In this document: piece after piece, positions 27,557 to 36,885 of the stretch | Position numbering within the stretch: position 1 is the stretch's first letter | Layout: every line of letters starts with the position of its first letter | Source: CALHVX01 sp964640725 | Lineage (GTDB): Bacteria > Pseudomonadota > Gammaproteobacteria > Pseudomonadales > Azotimanducaceae | Assembly: GCA_964640725.1 (NCBI GenBank) | Contig: CAZXIJ010000011.1 | Location: 62,001-126,000, forward strand | Length of the DNA: 64,000 bases | Direction of reading: 5' to 3' | The notes under the pieces: generated by a model | What the model saw: only the letters and a program-made list of their open reading frames with translations | What the model was told of the DNA's origin: nothing | Database searches by the model: none | Translations under genes and position numbers: made by a program

Positions 27557-29068
27557 ATGAGCAAAGAGATACTGTTGGTTGCTGAAACGGTCTCCCTCGA
27601 AAAGGGAGTGCCGCAGGAAATCATTTTTCAGGCGATCGAGAGCGCGCTGGCGACAGCGACGAAAAAGCGCTACGACAATGAAGAAGCCGAGTATCAGGTC
27701 GATATCGACCGGGAAAGCGGCGAGTACGAGTCCTTCCGGGTCTGGGAGATCGTGAACCCTGCGGAGTTCGACGAGATCTACCATCCCGACCGACACACGA
27801 CCATCGAGCGCGCAGTGGTCAAGGACCCGACGCTGGAGCTGGGCGGTTTCGTTCGGGAGCCGGTGGATTCCGTTGAGTTTGGCCGCATAGCGGCGCAGAC
27901 CGCCAAGCAGGTCATCGTGCAGAAGGTGCGCGAGGCTGAGCGGGCGCAGGTAGTGGAAGAGTACGAGCCCAAGGTTGGCCTGATGATTGGCGGCACCGTC
28001 AAGAAGCTCGGCCGGGAAAGCGTGATCGTCGATCTTGGCAACAACGCCGAAGGGCTGCTGGTTCGCGACGGCCTGATTCCCCGGGAAACCTTCCGCGTCG
28101 GCGACCGTCTGCGCGCGATGTTGCACGAGATCCGGCCGGAAAATCGCGGCCCGCAGCTCATGCTGTCCCGCACGTCGAATGAGATGCTGCTCGAGCTGTT
28201 CAAGATCGAGGTGCCCGAGGTGGCTGAGAACGTGATCGAGATTCGCGGTGCGGCTCGCGATCCGGGATCCCGCGCCAAGATCGCGGTCAAGACCAATGAC
28301 GGACGCATCGACCCGGTCGGTGCCTGCGTCGGCATGCGCGGCTCGCGCGTTCAGGCAGTATCCGGCGAGCTGGCCGGAGAACGGATCGACATCGTCCTCT
28401 GGGACGATAACCCCGCGCAGCTCACGATTAACGCGATGGCGCCCGCCGAGGTCGAGTCCATCGTGCTGGATGAAGAGACCGGCACCATGGACATTGCCGT
28501 GTCGGAAGATAACCTGGCCCAGGCCATTGGTCGGGGCGGCCAGAACGTGCGGCTCGCGAGCGAGCTGGTGGGCTGGAAGATCAACATCATGACCGTCGAA
28601 GAAGCGGCGGCCAAGCAGGAAGAAGAAGCCACGGTCTTCATGAGCGAATTCATGGAAGCCCTGGCGGTGGACGAAGATGTGGCCGCGGTGCTGGTGGAAG
28701 AAGGCTTCACCACCCTCGAAGAGGTGGCCTACGTGCCGATCGAAGAGATGACGGCGATCGACGGGTTTGACGAAGAGATCGTGCTCGAGCTGCGCAACCG
28801 GGCCAAGGACGCGATCCTGACCAAGGCCATTGCCAACGAGGAGCAGCTGAGCGACAAGAAGCCGCAGGCGGACCTGCTGGCCATGGAGGGCATGGAAGAA
28901 AACCTCGCCCTCAAGCTCGCTGCCCACGACGTCACGTCCATGGAAGATCTGGCGGAGCTCGCGGTTGCGGATCTGCTCGAGATCGAGCCGGAAATCGAAG
29001 AAGAGAAAGCCGCCGAACTCATCATGACGGCGCGTGCACCCTGGTTTGAAGAGACCGGAGAAGCCTGA
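27557..29068 (+). CDS. nusA: Transcription termination/antitermination factor NusA
   Basis: 503 aa, the long gammaproteobacterial form. NusA binds RNA polymerase and nascent RNA and modulates pausing, termination and antitermination. There is an N-terminal polymerase-binding domain to about residue 125, S1 at about 135-200, then two KH domains (including IGRGGQNVRLASEL). Two C-terminal acidic repeat domains follow (TTLEEVAYVPIEEMTAIDGF and MEDLAELAVADLLEIE). In E. coli NusA represses its own operon, which makes the leader terminators interesting here. Confidence 0.97.
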   Translation: MSKEILLVAETVSLEKGVPQEIIFQAIESALATATKKRYDNEEAEYQVDIDRESGEYESFRVWEIVNPAEFDEIYHPDRHTTIERAVVKDPTLELGGFVREPVDSVEFGRIAAQTAKQVIVQKVREAERAQVVEEYEPKVGLMIGGTVKKLGRESVIVDLGNNAEGLLVRDGLIPRETFRVGDRLRAMLHEIRPENRGPQLMLSRTSNEMLLELFKIEVPEVAENVIEIRGAARDPGSRAKIAVKTNDGRIDPVGACVGMRGSRVQAVSGELAGERIDIVLWDDNPAQLTINAMAPAEVESIVLDEETGTMDIAVSEDNLAQAIGRGGQNVRLASELVGWKINIMTVEEAAAKQEEEATVFMSEFMEALAVDEDVAAVLVEEGFTTLEEVAYVPIEEMTAIDGFDEEIVLELRNRAKDAILTKAIANEEQLSDKKPQADLLAMEGMEENLALKLAAHDVTSMEDLAELAVADLLEIEPEIEEEKAAELIMTARAPWFEETGEA

Positions 29069-29124
29069 GTCGAGACTCGCCGCAAACGGCGCGTATTGAT
29101 ATCAGGACAAAGGAAACGGAACGA

Positions 29125-31803
29125 ATGTCAGACGTCACTGTAAAACAGCTCGCCGAAACTGTCGGGGCCCCTGTGGACCGGCTGTTGGCCCAGATGAAAG
29201 AGGCCGGACTGCCGCATACCGCCGAGGCTGACGCGGTGTCGGAAGACCAGAAGCAGGAGCTGCTTGCACACCTTAAAAAGAGCCACGGCAATGCCGAGGC
29301 TGGCCCGAAGAAGATCACGCTCAAACGCAAGAGCGTTGGCACGCTGAAGACCGGCGGCGGTCGTGGTGGCCGAGCCGTGACCGTCGAGGTTCGGCGCAAG
29401 CGGACCTACGTGAAGCGCAGCGAATCGGAAGCGGAAGAGGCGCCGGAAGCAGAGATCGAAGAAGCGGAACTGGATACCGCAGAGGCCGTGCAGGCAGAAG
29501 CGCCGCCGGCCCCGGAGCCCATTCCCGAGCCTGAGCCGGAACCCGAGCCGGAACCCGAGCCGGAGCCTGAGCCGGAACCTGAGCCCGAGCCGGCCCCCGA
29601 GCCAGCTGAGCCTGCCAAGCCCCTTACCGCCTCGCAGCTCGAAGCGCAGCGAATCCACGAGATGGAAGCGGTTCGCAAACGGGCCCTTGAGAGCGATCGG
29701 CAGGAGGCTGCGGATCGCAAGGCGGCCATGAGCCGGCGCAAGGAAGAGTTGGCCGCGAAAGCGGTCGCTGCCGAAGAAGAGAAGGCGCGCAAAGCGGCCG
29801 CTGCTGCGGCCAAGCCGGTCGAGGAAACACCGGAGCAGCAGGCGGCCAAGGTTCAGGCCGCAGCCATCTCCGCCGAGAAGGGCGGTGGCAAGCATCGCGG
29901 CAAGGGCAAAGACAAACGCTCCGAGCGCGGCGACGGCCTGCGCCGGCGTCGCGAGCTGTCCCTCAAGACCGATCGCCGGCAACGTCGGCGGCAACAACCG
30001 GCGCTCAGCGTCGACCAGCAGGGCGGCCAGTTCAACCCGAACACGTTTATTGCGCGCGAAGTCGAAGTGCCAGAGCTGCTCACGGTTGGCGAGCTGGCCA
30101 GCCGCATGGCGGTCAAAGCCGGTGAAGTGATCAAGACTCTGATGGGCATGGGCGTGATGGCGACCATCAACCAGTCCCTTGACCAGGATACGGCGACCCT
30201 GGTGGTCGAAGAGATGGGCCACAAGGTCAAGCTGGTCGCGGACGACGAGCTTGAGCAGTCCCTGGAACAGTCGCTGATCATCGATGGCGAAGAGTCAGGC
30301 CGCTCGCCGGTCGTGACCGTCATGGGCCACGTCGATCATGGCAAGACGTCGCTGCTCGATTACCTGCGCAAGACGCGGGTGGTGAGCGGCGAGGCCGGCG
30401 GCATTACCCAGCACATCGGCGCTTACAGTGTCGAAACCGATAACGGTGAGATCACCTTTATCGACACCCCCGGCCACGCGGCGTTTACTGCCATGCGGGC
30501 CCGGGGCGCACGCTCCACAGATATCGTGATTCTGGTGGTGGCAGCCGACGACGGCGTCATGCCCCAGACCGAAGAGGCGATCCAGCACGCCAAGGCGGCG
30601 GAAGTGCCGATCATTGTCGCCATCAACAAGATGGACCTTGAAGGTGCTGACCCGGACAAGGTGACGAACGAGCTCTCGGCCAAGGAAGTGGTGCCGGAAG
30701 AGTGGGGCGGCGATACGCAGTTCGTGAAGGTATCGGCGATGACCGGCGAAGGCATTCCACAGCTGCTCGACTCGATCCTGCTGCAGTCTGAAATTCTCGA
30801 GCTCAAGGCGATTCCCGAGGCGCCGGCCCGCGGCGTCGTGGTGGAGTCGCGCCTGGACAAGGGCCGCGGCAGCGTTGCCACCCTGCTGGTGCAGAACGGA
30901 ACTCTGAAACAGAGCGATGTGGTCATTGCCGGCGAGTACTACGGCAAAGTGCGGGCCATGCTCAACGACGCTGGCCAGCCCATCAAGGAAGCCGGGCCCT
31001 CGACGCCGGTGGAGCTGCTGGGCCTGAACGGCACGCCGAGCGCTGGCGACGAGTTCTCTGTGGCGTCTGACGAAAAGACCGCTCGCGAGTTGGCCGAGTT
31101 CCGCCGCGACAAATCCAACGAGCAGCGCATGGCCATGCAGCAGGCGGCCAAGCTGGACAACATGTTCGCGGGTCTGAAGGACGGCGAGAAGCGTGTTCTG
31201 AAAGTGGTGCTCAAGGCCGATGTGCGCGGCAGCCTCGAGGCGATCATGCAGGCGTTGGCAGAGATGGGGAACGACGAGGTATCGGTCAACGTCCTGGGTT
31301 CCGGCGTCGGTGGTATCACCGAGTCCGATGTGACCATGGCCATGACCTACGGCGCGGCGATCTTCGGCTTTAACGTCCGGGCCGATGGCCAGGCGAAGAA
31401 GATCATCGAGCGCGAAGGGCTGGATCTGCGTTATTACAGCGTCATCTACGAGCTGCTGGACGATTCCAAGCAAGTGCTTTCCGGCATGTTGGCGCCGGAA
31501 ATTCGCGAAGAGATCGTTGGCATTGCCGAGGTCCGCGAAGTGTTCCGGTCGCCGCGCTTTGGTCAGGTGGCCGGGTGCATGGTCACCGAGGGCACTGTGT
31601 ATCGGAATCGCCCGATCCGCGTGCTGCGCGATAACGTGGTGATCTTCGAAGGCGAGCTGGAATCGCTGCGGCGCTTCAAGGACGACGTCGCGGATGTCCG
31701 TGCGGGCACCGAATGCGGTATCGGCGTGCGGAACTACAACGACGTTCGTGCCGGAGACCAGATCGAAGTTTTCGAAACGAAAGAAGTGGCGCGTGAGCTC
31801 TAG
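29125..31803 (+). CDS. infB: Translation initiation factor IF-2
   Basis: 892 aa. IF-2 is the GTPase that brings fMet-tRNA to the 30S subunit. An N-terminal IF2 domain is followed by a low-complexity charged region, including an uninterrupted Pro-Glu run at about residues 130-155 (29512-29600), and an Arg/Lys-rich segment. The G domain carries GHVDHGKTS, DTPGHAAF and NKMD; domains II-IV follow. It overlaps rbfA by 11 bp. Confidence 0.97.
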   Translation: MSDVTVKQLAETVGAPVDRLLAQMKEAGLPHTAEADAVSEDQKQELLAHLKKSHGNAEAGPKKITLKRKSVGTLKTGGGRGGRAVTVEVRRKRTYVKRSESEAEEAPEAEIEEAELDTAEAVQAEAPPAPEPIPEPEPEPEPEPEPEPEPEPEPEPAPEPAEPAKPLTASQLEAQRIHEMEAVRKRALESDRQEAADRKAAMSRRKEELAAKAVAAEEEKARKAAAAAAKPVEETPEQQAAKVQAAAISAEKGGGKHRGKGKDKRSERGDGLRRRRELSLKTDRRQRRRQQPALSVDQQGGQFNPNTFIAREVEVPELLTVGELASRMAVKAGEVIKTLMGMGVMATINQSLDQDTATLVVEEMGHKVKLVADDELEQSLEQSLIIDGEESGRSPVVTVMGHVDHGKTSLLDYLRKTRVVSGEAGGITQHIGAYSVETDNGEITFIDTPGHAAFTAMRARGARSTDIVILVVAADDGVMPQTEEAIQHAKAAEVPIIVAINKMDLEGADPDKVTNELSAKEVVPEEWGGDTQFVKVSAMTGEGIPQLLDSILLQSEILELKAIPEAPARGVVVESRLDKGRGSVATLLVQNGTLKQSDVVIAGEYYGKVRAMLNDAGQPIKEAGPSTPVELLGLNGTPSAGDEFSVASDEKTARELAEFRRDKSNEQRMAMQQAAKLDNMFAGLKDGEKRVLKVVLKADVRGSLEAIMQALAEMGNDEVSVNVLGSGVGGITESDVTMAMTYGAAIFGFNVRADGQAKKIIEREGLDLRYYSVIYELLDDSKQVLSGMLAPEIREEIVGIAEVREVFRSPRFGQVAGCMVTEGTVYRNRPIRVLRDNVVIFEGELESLRRFKDDVADVRAGTECGIGVRNYNDVRAGDQIEVFETKEVAREL

Positions 31804-32233
31804 GAGCGACTTCGGGCGCGACCTGCGCGTTGCGGACTTTGTCCGCGACGAGCTGTCTATGATCATGCAGCGCGAGATGCGCGATCCGCGAGTCGGGTTG
31901 GTCTGTATTAACGAAGTCAAGGTCAGCCGTGACCTGGCGTTTGCCGACGTTTATGTCAGCCAGCTGGCGGGCGACGCGGCGGACGACGACAAGGCGGCCC
32001 TGATCAAGGTGCTGAGCGGCGCGGCCGGCTATTTTCGGAGCGAGCTTGCGAAGCGACACCGCATGCGCACGACGCCGCGAATTCGCTTTCACTATGACGA
32101 GCTGGCCGAGAGCGCGCCGAAGATGGAGTCCCTGATTGACCGGGCCCGGCAATCGGACGAACAGGTCGCGCGGGAGCGCGGGGACTCTGACCAGACCACT
32201 CCCGCCCCGCAGGATGATTCAGCTCATGGCTAG
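31793..32233 (+). CDS. rbfA: 30S ribosome-binding factor RbfA
   Basis: 146 aa from GTG 31793, inside the end of infB; the frame is open further upstream (31694), but the chosen start gives MSSRSDFGRDLRVADFVRDEL, close to the family N-terminus. RbfA is a KH-fold factor for 16S rRNA 5' end maturation and cold adaptation. Visible are IMQREMRDPRVGLVCINEVKVS and the C-terminal RTTPRIRFHYDELAE. It overlaps truB by 8 bp. Confidence 0.94.
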   Translation: MSSRSDFGRDLRVADFVRDELSMIMQREMRDPRVGLVCINEVKVSRDLAFADVYVSQLAGDAADDDKAALIKVLSGAAGYFRSELAKRHRMRTTPRIRFHYDELAESAPKMESLIDRARQSDEQVARERGDSDQTTPAPQDDSAHG

Positions 32234-33170
32234 GCGCCGCCGCGGCCGGCCCGTAGACGGCATCCTGGTGCTCGATAAGCCCCCGGGGATGAGCTCCAAC
32301 GATGCGGTCCAGAAGGCCAAGCGCCTGTTCGATGCGCAAAAGGTCGGGCACACGGGCAGCCTCGATCCCCTGGCAACGGGCGTGCTGCCCCTTTGTTTCG
32401 GAGAAGCCACCAAGTTCTCGCAGTACCTGCTCGACTCCGACAAGCGCTACTGGACACGCATTCGCCTGGGCGTGCGCACGGAAAGCGGCGACGCCGATGG
32501 CGAGATCATCGAGCAGCGGCCGGTGGTGGATGTCGATGCGGCGCGGGTCGAAGCCGCGCTGGCTGCCTTTCGCGGCGAGATCCAGCAGATTCCCTCGATG
32601 TTCTCTGCGATCAAGCACAACGGCCAGCCGCTCTACAAGCTGGCTCGTCAGGGCATCGAAGTTGAACGCGCGGTGCGAACGGTGACTGTCTTTGAAAATC
32701 GCCTGGTGGCGGTGGACGGCGAGCACGTGGAGCTTGAGATTCATTGCAGCAAGGGCACCTACGTGCGCACCATTGCCGAGGACCTGGGCGAAGCCCTGGG
32801 CTGCGGCGCCCATGTGGCGGCCTTGCGCAGGTTGGCGGCTGGACCCTACGTCGAGGCTCAGGCCCTGACGCTGGATGCCCTGGCGCAGGAAAAAGACGAA
32901 ACTGATTCCCTGGCGGCGCTGGATGCGCACCTGCTGCCTGTGGGCAGCGCCGTGTGCAACTGGCCGGAGCTCAAGCTCACGGCCGATACGGCGTACTACC
33001 TCAAGCAGGGCCAGCCCGTGATCGTGCCCCATGCGCCCACCAGTGGCTGGGTGCGTTTGTGCCGGTTGCCGGAAACAGACCAGACAAGCCCGACGCCGGA
33101 TTTCATTGGCGTCGGAGAAATTCTCGATGATGGCCGGGTCGCCCCGCGCCGTCTCGTGGTTGAGCGATAA
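32226..33170 (+). CDS. truB: tRNA pseudouridine-55 synthase TruB
   Basis: 314 aa from ATG 32226, which starts MARRRRGRPVDGILVLDKP; an in-frame ATG at 32214 is a weaker option. TruB makes the universal pseudouridine in the tRNA T loop. The catalytic Asp lies in KVGHTGSLDPLATGVLPLCFG (about residue 48). The KGTYVRTIAEDLGEALG motif and a C-terminal PUA-like domain follow. It overlaps the rbfA stop, so it is translationally coupled. Confidence 0.96.
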   Translation: MARRRRGRPVDGILVLDKPPGMSSNDAVQKAKRLFDAQKVGHTGSLDPLATGVLPLCFGEATKFSQYLLDSDKRYWTRIRLGVRTESGDADGEIIEQRPVVDVDAARVEAALAAFRGEIQQIPSMFSAIKHNGQPLYKLARQGIEVERAVRTVTVFENRLVAVDGEHVELEIHCSKGTYVRTIAEDLGEALGCGAHVAALRRLAAGPYVEAQALTLDALAQEKDETDSLAALDAHLLPVGSAVCNWPELKLTADTAYYLKQGQPVIVPHAPTSGWVRLCRLPETDQTSPTPDFIGVGEILDDGRVAPRRLVVER

Positions 33171-33228
33171 TGTTGCTTGCGCGACGGCATCGCGAATACA
33201 GATCGGCGCAGTTCGCCGGTCGTCCCTA

Positions 33229-33290
33229 CCCGATACGACTGTCAGTACGCGCGGTTGGTCGGGCTTTGAACTTCAAAGCGTAACTGGAGA
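33229..33290 (+). promoter_or_regulatory. Structured leader of rpsO with a 17-bp palindrome
   Basis: GCTTTGAA-C-TTCAAAGC (33263-33279) is a perfect hyphenated palindrome ending 6 bases before the GGAGA ribosome site of rpsO. CCCGA (33229-33233) can pair with TCGGG (33259-33263), which would compete with or stack on the palindrome. E. coli rpsO is autoregulated by S15 through an mRNA pseudoknot at this position, so a comparable element is plausible. Confidence 0.45.
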
Positions 33291-33296
33291 AAGACG

Positions 33297-33566
33297 ATGG
33301 CTCTAACAGCCGACAAGAAAGCGGAAATCATCAAGGAATATCAGACCGAAGACGGCGATACCGGATCGCCGGAAGTGCAGGTGGCATTGCTCACGCACAA
33401 CATCAACACGCTGCAGGACCACTTTCGTGATCACAAAAAGGATCACCACTCCCGCCGCGGCCTGATCCGGATGGTAAACCAGCGCCGAAAGCTGCTGGAC
33501 TACCTCAAAGGCAAAGACACCGCGCGTTACGCGGAACTCATTAAACGACTTGGTTTGCGTCGCTGA
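33297..33566 (+). CDS. rpsO: 30S ribosomal protein S15
   Basis: 89 aa, standard length. S15 binds 16S rRNA early in assembly and forms bridge B4. Visible are TGSPEVQVALLTHNINTL, the HKKDHHSRRGL rRNA-binding loop and the C-terminal LGLRR. GGAGAAAGACG precedes the ATG at 33297. It is followed 36 bp later by pnp, as in most gammaproteobacteria. Confidence 0.98.
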   Translation: MALTADKKAEIIKEYQTEDGDTGSPEVQVALLTHNINTLQDHFRDHKKDHHSRRGLIRMVNQRRKLLDYLKGKDTARYAELIKRLGLRR

Positions 33567-33602
33567 TAGGCAATAAACACTAGACGCACCGGAGGAAATA
33601 TT

Positions 33603-35699
33603 TTGACGATAGCTACACAAGAATTTCAGTTTGGAAACGACCGCGTGGTACTGGAGACGGGCAAAGTCGCCCGCCAGGCCAGCGGTGCCGTCATGGTTAC
33701 CATGGGCAACACGATGGTGCTGTGCACCGTTGTGGGTGCCAAGGACGCCCGCCCCGGGCAGGCGTTCTTTCCCCTGACGGTTAACTACCAGGAAAAGACC
33801 TACGCAGCAGGCAAGATCCCTGGCGGGTTCTTTCGCCGGGAAGGTCGGCCTTCCGAAAAGGAAACGCTGACCTCGCGCCTGATCGACCGCCCGCTGCGGC
33901 CGCTGTTCCCGAAAGGCTTCATGAATGAGGTGCAGGTGATCTGTACGGTCATGAACGTCGATCGTGACGAAGATCCGGATGTCGCAGCCATGCTCGGCGC
34001 CTCTGCGGCCCTGGCGATTTCCGGGATCCCCTTCGCGGGCCCGATCGCGGCGGCCCGGGTCGGCTACAAGGACGGCAACTACATCCTCAATCCTGGCCAC
34101 GAGGCAGTCAAAGAGTCTCAGCTCAGCATGATGGTGGCCGGCACCGCCGATGCAGTGCTCATGGTGGAATCCGAGGCCAAGGAGCTGACAGAAGACCAGA
34201 TGCTCGGCGCGGTGCTGTTTGCCCACGAAGAGATGCAGGTCGCGATCAAGGCCATCAATGCGCTGACGGCAGAAGCCGGCAAGCCGCGCTGGGAGTGGGA
34301 GGCCGCGCCGGTCAACGAAGCCCTGCTGTCAGAAGTGAAAGCGCAGTGCGAGAGCGCGCTGCTCGAAGCCTACCGCACCACCGACAAGATGGAGCGGCAG
34401 GAAAAGGTTGGCGCTGCCAAGGACGCCCTGAAGGCGGCCATGCTCGGCGAAGGCTCTGAGCACGACGCGGAAGAGATTAAAGGCCTGTTCAGCAAAGTTG
34501 AGAAAGACACCGTGCGAAAGCGCGTCCTGAGCGGCGAGCCGCGCATCGACGGCCGTGATCTGCGTACCGTGCGTCCGATCAACGTCGAGGTGGGCGTTCT
34601 GCCCAAGACCCACGGCAGTGCGCTGTTCACCCGGGGCGAAACGCAGGCCATCGTCGTCGCGACGCTGGGTACCCTGCGCGACGCGGCGCTGGTAGACGCG
34701 CTGGAAGGCACGTTCAAAGACCAGTTCATGCTGCACTACAACTTTCCCCCCTACAGCGTCGGCGAAGCCGGCTTCATGGGTGGCCCGAAGCGCCGCGAAA
34801 TCGGACACGGCCGGCTGGCTCGTCGCGGTGTCGCTGCGGTGTTGCCGAAGGAAGAAGACTTCCCGTACACCCTGCGAGTGGTCAGCGAGATCACCGAGTC
34901 CAACGGCTCCAGCTCTATGGCCTCCGTGTGCGGTACGTCGCTGGCGCTGATGGATGCCGGTATCCCGATCACGGCGCCGGTTGCCGGCGTGGCGATGGGT
35001 CTTGTGAAAGAGGGCAACAGCTACGCGGTGCTCACGGACATTCTCGGTGACGAGGACCATCTGGGCGACATGGACTTCAAGGTTGCCGGAACCGCTAACG
35101 GCGTGACCGCGCTGCAGATGGACATCAAGATCCAGGGCATTACCGACGAGATCATGGAGCAGGCGCTGCAACAGGCGCATGAGGCTCGGATCCACATCCT
35201 CGGCGAGATGAACAAGGTCATCGACACGCCGCGGCCGGAGCTCAGCGATAACGCCCCGGCGATGACGGTGATCAACGTTCACCCGGACAAGATCCGCGAC
35301 ATCATCGGCAAGGGCGGCGCTACGATCCGTTCCATCGTCGAAGAGACCGGTGCCGAAATCGACATTAACGATGACGGCAGCGTGCGGATCTACGCAGAGA
35401 ACGCCCAGGCGAAGGACGCGGCCATTGCCAAGATCCAGGAGATCACTGCGGAGGCAGAGATCGGCAAGATCTACCACGGCAAGGTGGAACGCATTGTCGA
35501 CTTCGGCGCGTTCATCAACATCCTGCCGGGCAAGGACGGCCTGCTGCACATCTCCCAGATTGCAGAAGAGCGGGTCGAGAAGGTGACGGACTACCTGAAG
35601 GAAGGCGAAGAGATCGACGTGGTCGTGCTCGACGTTGACCAGCGGGGGCGCATCAAGCTGTCCATGAAAGAGGTGAAGAACTACGCCGAAAGCGCGTAG
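33603..35699 (+). CDS. pnp: Polyribonucleotide nucleotidyltransferase (PNPase)
   Basis: 698 aa from TTG 33603, with a strong GGAGG at 33590-33594. PNPase is a phosphorolytic 3'-5' exoribonuclease of the degradosome. Two RNase PH domains are visible (first FFPLTVNYQEKTYAAGKIPGG split across its core, second LYNFPPYSVGE-type sequence HYNFPPYSVGEAGF). The KH domain (IRDIIGKGGATIRSI) and the S1 domain (GKVERIVDFGAFINILPGKDGLLHIS region) complete it. It is the last gene of the nusA block and is followed by a terminator. Confidence 0.97.
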   Translation: MTIATQEFQFGNDRVVLETGKVARQASGAVMVTMGNTMVLCTVVGAKDARPGQAFFPLTVNYQEKTYAAGKIPGGFFRREGRPSEKETLTSRLIDRPLRPLFPKGFMNEVQVICTVMNVDRDEDPDVAAMLGASAALAISGIPFAGPIAAARVGYKDGNYILNPGHEAVKESQLSMMVAGTADAVLMVESEAKELTEDQMLGAVLFAHEEMQVAIKAINALTAEAGKPRWEWEAAPVNEALLSEVKAQCESALLEAYRTTDKMERQEKVGAAKDALKAAMLGEGSEHDAEEIKGLFSKVEKDTVRKRVLSGEPRIDGRDLRTVRPINVEVGVLPKTHGSALFTRGETQAIVVATLGTLRDAALVDALEGTFKDQFMLHYNFPPYSVGEAGFMGGPKRREIGHGRLARRGVAAVLPKEEDFPYTLRVVSEITESNGSSSMASVCGTSLALMDAGIPITAPVAGVAMGLVKEGNSYAVLTDILGDEDHLGDMDFKVAGTANGVTALQMDIKIQGITDEIMEQALQQAHEARIHILGEMNKVIDTPRPELSDNAPAMTVINVHPDKIRDIIGKGGATIRSIVEETGAEIDINDDGSVRIYAENAQAKDAAIAKIQEITAEAEIGKIYHGKVERIVDFGAFINILPGKDGLLHISQIAEERVEKVTDYLKEGEEIDVVVLDVDQRGRIKLSMKEVKNYAESA

Positions 35700-35714
35700 G
35701 CCCCGGCCTCTGGT

Positions 35715-35750
35715 CCGGTGCCGGTCTCATGACCGGCGCCGGCTTTCTCT
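35715..35750 (+). terminator. Terminator downstream of pnp
   Basis: A 12-bp stem (35715-35726 with 35731-35742, one G-U pair, TCAT loop) is followed by CTTTCTCT, a pyrimidine-rich but imperfect T-tract. It ends the rimP-to-pnp block. Confidence 0.65.
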
Positions 35751-35803
35751 GTCCTCCCTGTTTCCCCTGCGATACCCGCCGATTCCCTCCTTGCGCGTGC
35801 ATT

Positions 35804-35839
35804 ATTCATTTGAGTGCTATATAAATAACCTAAATGAAT
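35804..35839. promoter_or_regulatory. AT-rich inverted repeat, candidate operator/promoter of the sulfur operon
   Basis: ATTCATTT (35804-35811) and AAATGAAT (35832-35839) form a perfect inverted repeat with a 20-base spacer that contains TATATAAAT, a likely -10 region. It is strikingly AT-rich against its surroundings and ends 12 bases before the GTG of the metallo-hydrolase gene. The layout fits a dimeric repressor of the ArsR/BigR kind, which controls similar gene sets elsewhere. No such regulator gene is in the window. Confidence 0.55.
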
Positions 35840-35851
35840 TAGGGGCTCGCC

Positions 35852-36885
35852 GTGATGGAGGTGACGTCTTTCTTTGATCCCGTAACCGGGACCTTCAGCT
35901 ACGGGTTGGCGGACCGGGCAAGCGGCACCTGCGCCGTGGTGGATGCGGTGCTGGCCTACGATCCGCGCAGCGGCGTGCTGGACACTGAGCCGGCGGACCG
36001 CGTGGTGCGCTGGATCGATGACCACGATNNNNNNNNNNNNNNNNNNNNNNNNNNNNNNNNNNNNNNNNNNNNNNNNNNNNNNNNNNNNNNNNNNNNNNNN
36101 NNNNNNNNNNNNNNNNNNNNNNNNNNNNCGTGCTGGACACTGAGCCGGCGGACCGCGTGGTGCGCTGGATCGATGACCACGATCTGGCTCTGCGCTGGAT
36201 CCTGGAAACCCATATCCATGCCGACCATCTGAGTGGTGCCTGCTATCTGCGAGGTCTGCGCGGTGGGCGCGTGGCCATTGGCGAGCGCGTCACGCAAGTG
36301 CAGCAGCACTTCGCGGGCCGCTTTGGGGACGCGGTAGGAGCCGGTCGCAGCGACGATTTTGACGAGCTGCTGGCCGATGGCGCCGCACTGGATCTGGGGA
36401 CCCAGCAGATCCGGGTTCAGAACACGCCCGGGCACACGCCCGAGAGCGTGTCCTTCTATGCGCCCGGCCATGTGTTTGTCGGCGATACCCTGTTCATGCC
36501 CGATAGCGGTACGGCCCGAACGGACTTTCCCGGTGGGGATGCCCGGGCGCTCTATTGTTCTATCCAGCGAGTGCTCGAGCTGCCCGAAGAGACGAGCATG
36601 CATCTGTGTCACGACTACGGCACCGTTGACCGCCCCCGGGCCTGTGGCCAGACCACCGTCGGCGCGCAGCGCGACAACGGGTTTTTGCGCGCCGCGCCGG
36701 ACATCGAGCAGTTTGTCGTGGCTCGAAGCGAGAGAGATCGCCAGCTTGCGCCGCCAACGCTGATGTATCCCGCGCTTCAGTTCAACGTGCGGGGCGGAAG
36801 GCCGCCGCGCGCCGAGGGCAACGGTCTTCGTTACTTCAAGACGCCCCTGCAGCTGCCCGATGCTTTGCTGAGCGCGACATCCTGA
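35852..36885 (+). CDS. Metallo-beta-lactamase-fold persulfide dioxygenase-like protein (ETHE1/Blh type), interrupted by assembly gap
   Basis: Start GTG 35852 or ATG 35855, after AGGGG. The metal site THIHADH (HxHxDH) is just after the gap, with downstream ligand motifs NTPGHTPES and VGDTLFMPDSGTARTDFP as in ETHE1/Blh-type proteins. These oxidise glutathione persulfide to sulfite. The gene contains 100 Ns (36029-36128) flanked by identical 55-bp sequences. Removing the Ns and one copy leaves 879 nt, an uninterrupted 292-aa frame, so the gene is probably intact in the genome. It overlaps the next gene by 1 bp. The specific substrate is inferred from family and context. Confidence 0.8.
36029..36128. 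other. 100-N scaffold gap, flanked by identical 55-bp ends
   Basis: The 55 bases before the gap (35974-36028) and after it (36129-36183) are identical. This is the signature of two contigs that overlap but were joined with Ns. The true sequence most likely has a single copy and no gap. Confidence 0.9.

Noticed and set aside
35974..36183. Biological 55-bp duplication
   Set aside because: It flanks a 100-N gap exactly and collapsing it restores the reading frame, so an assembly artefact is more likely.
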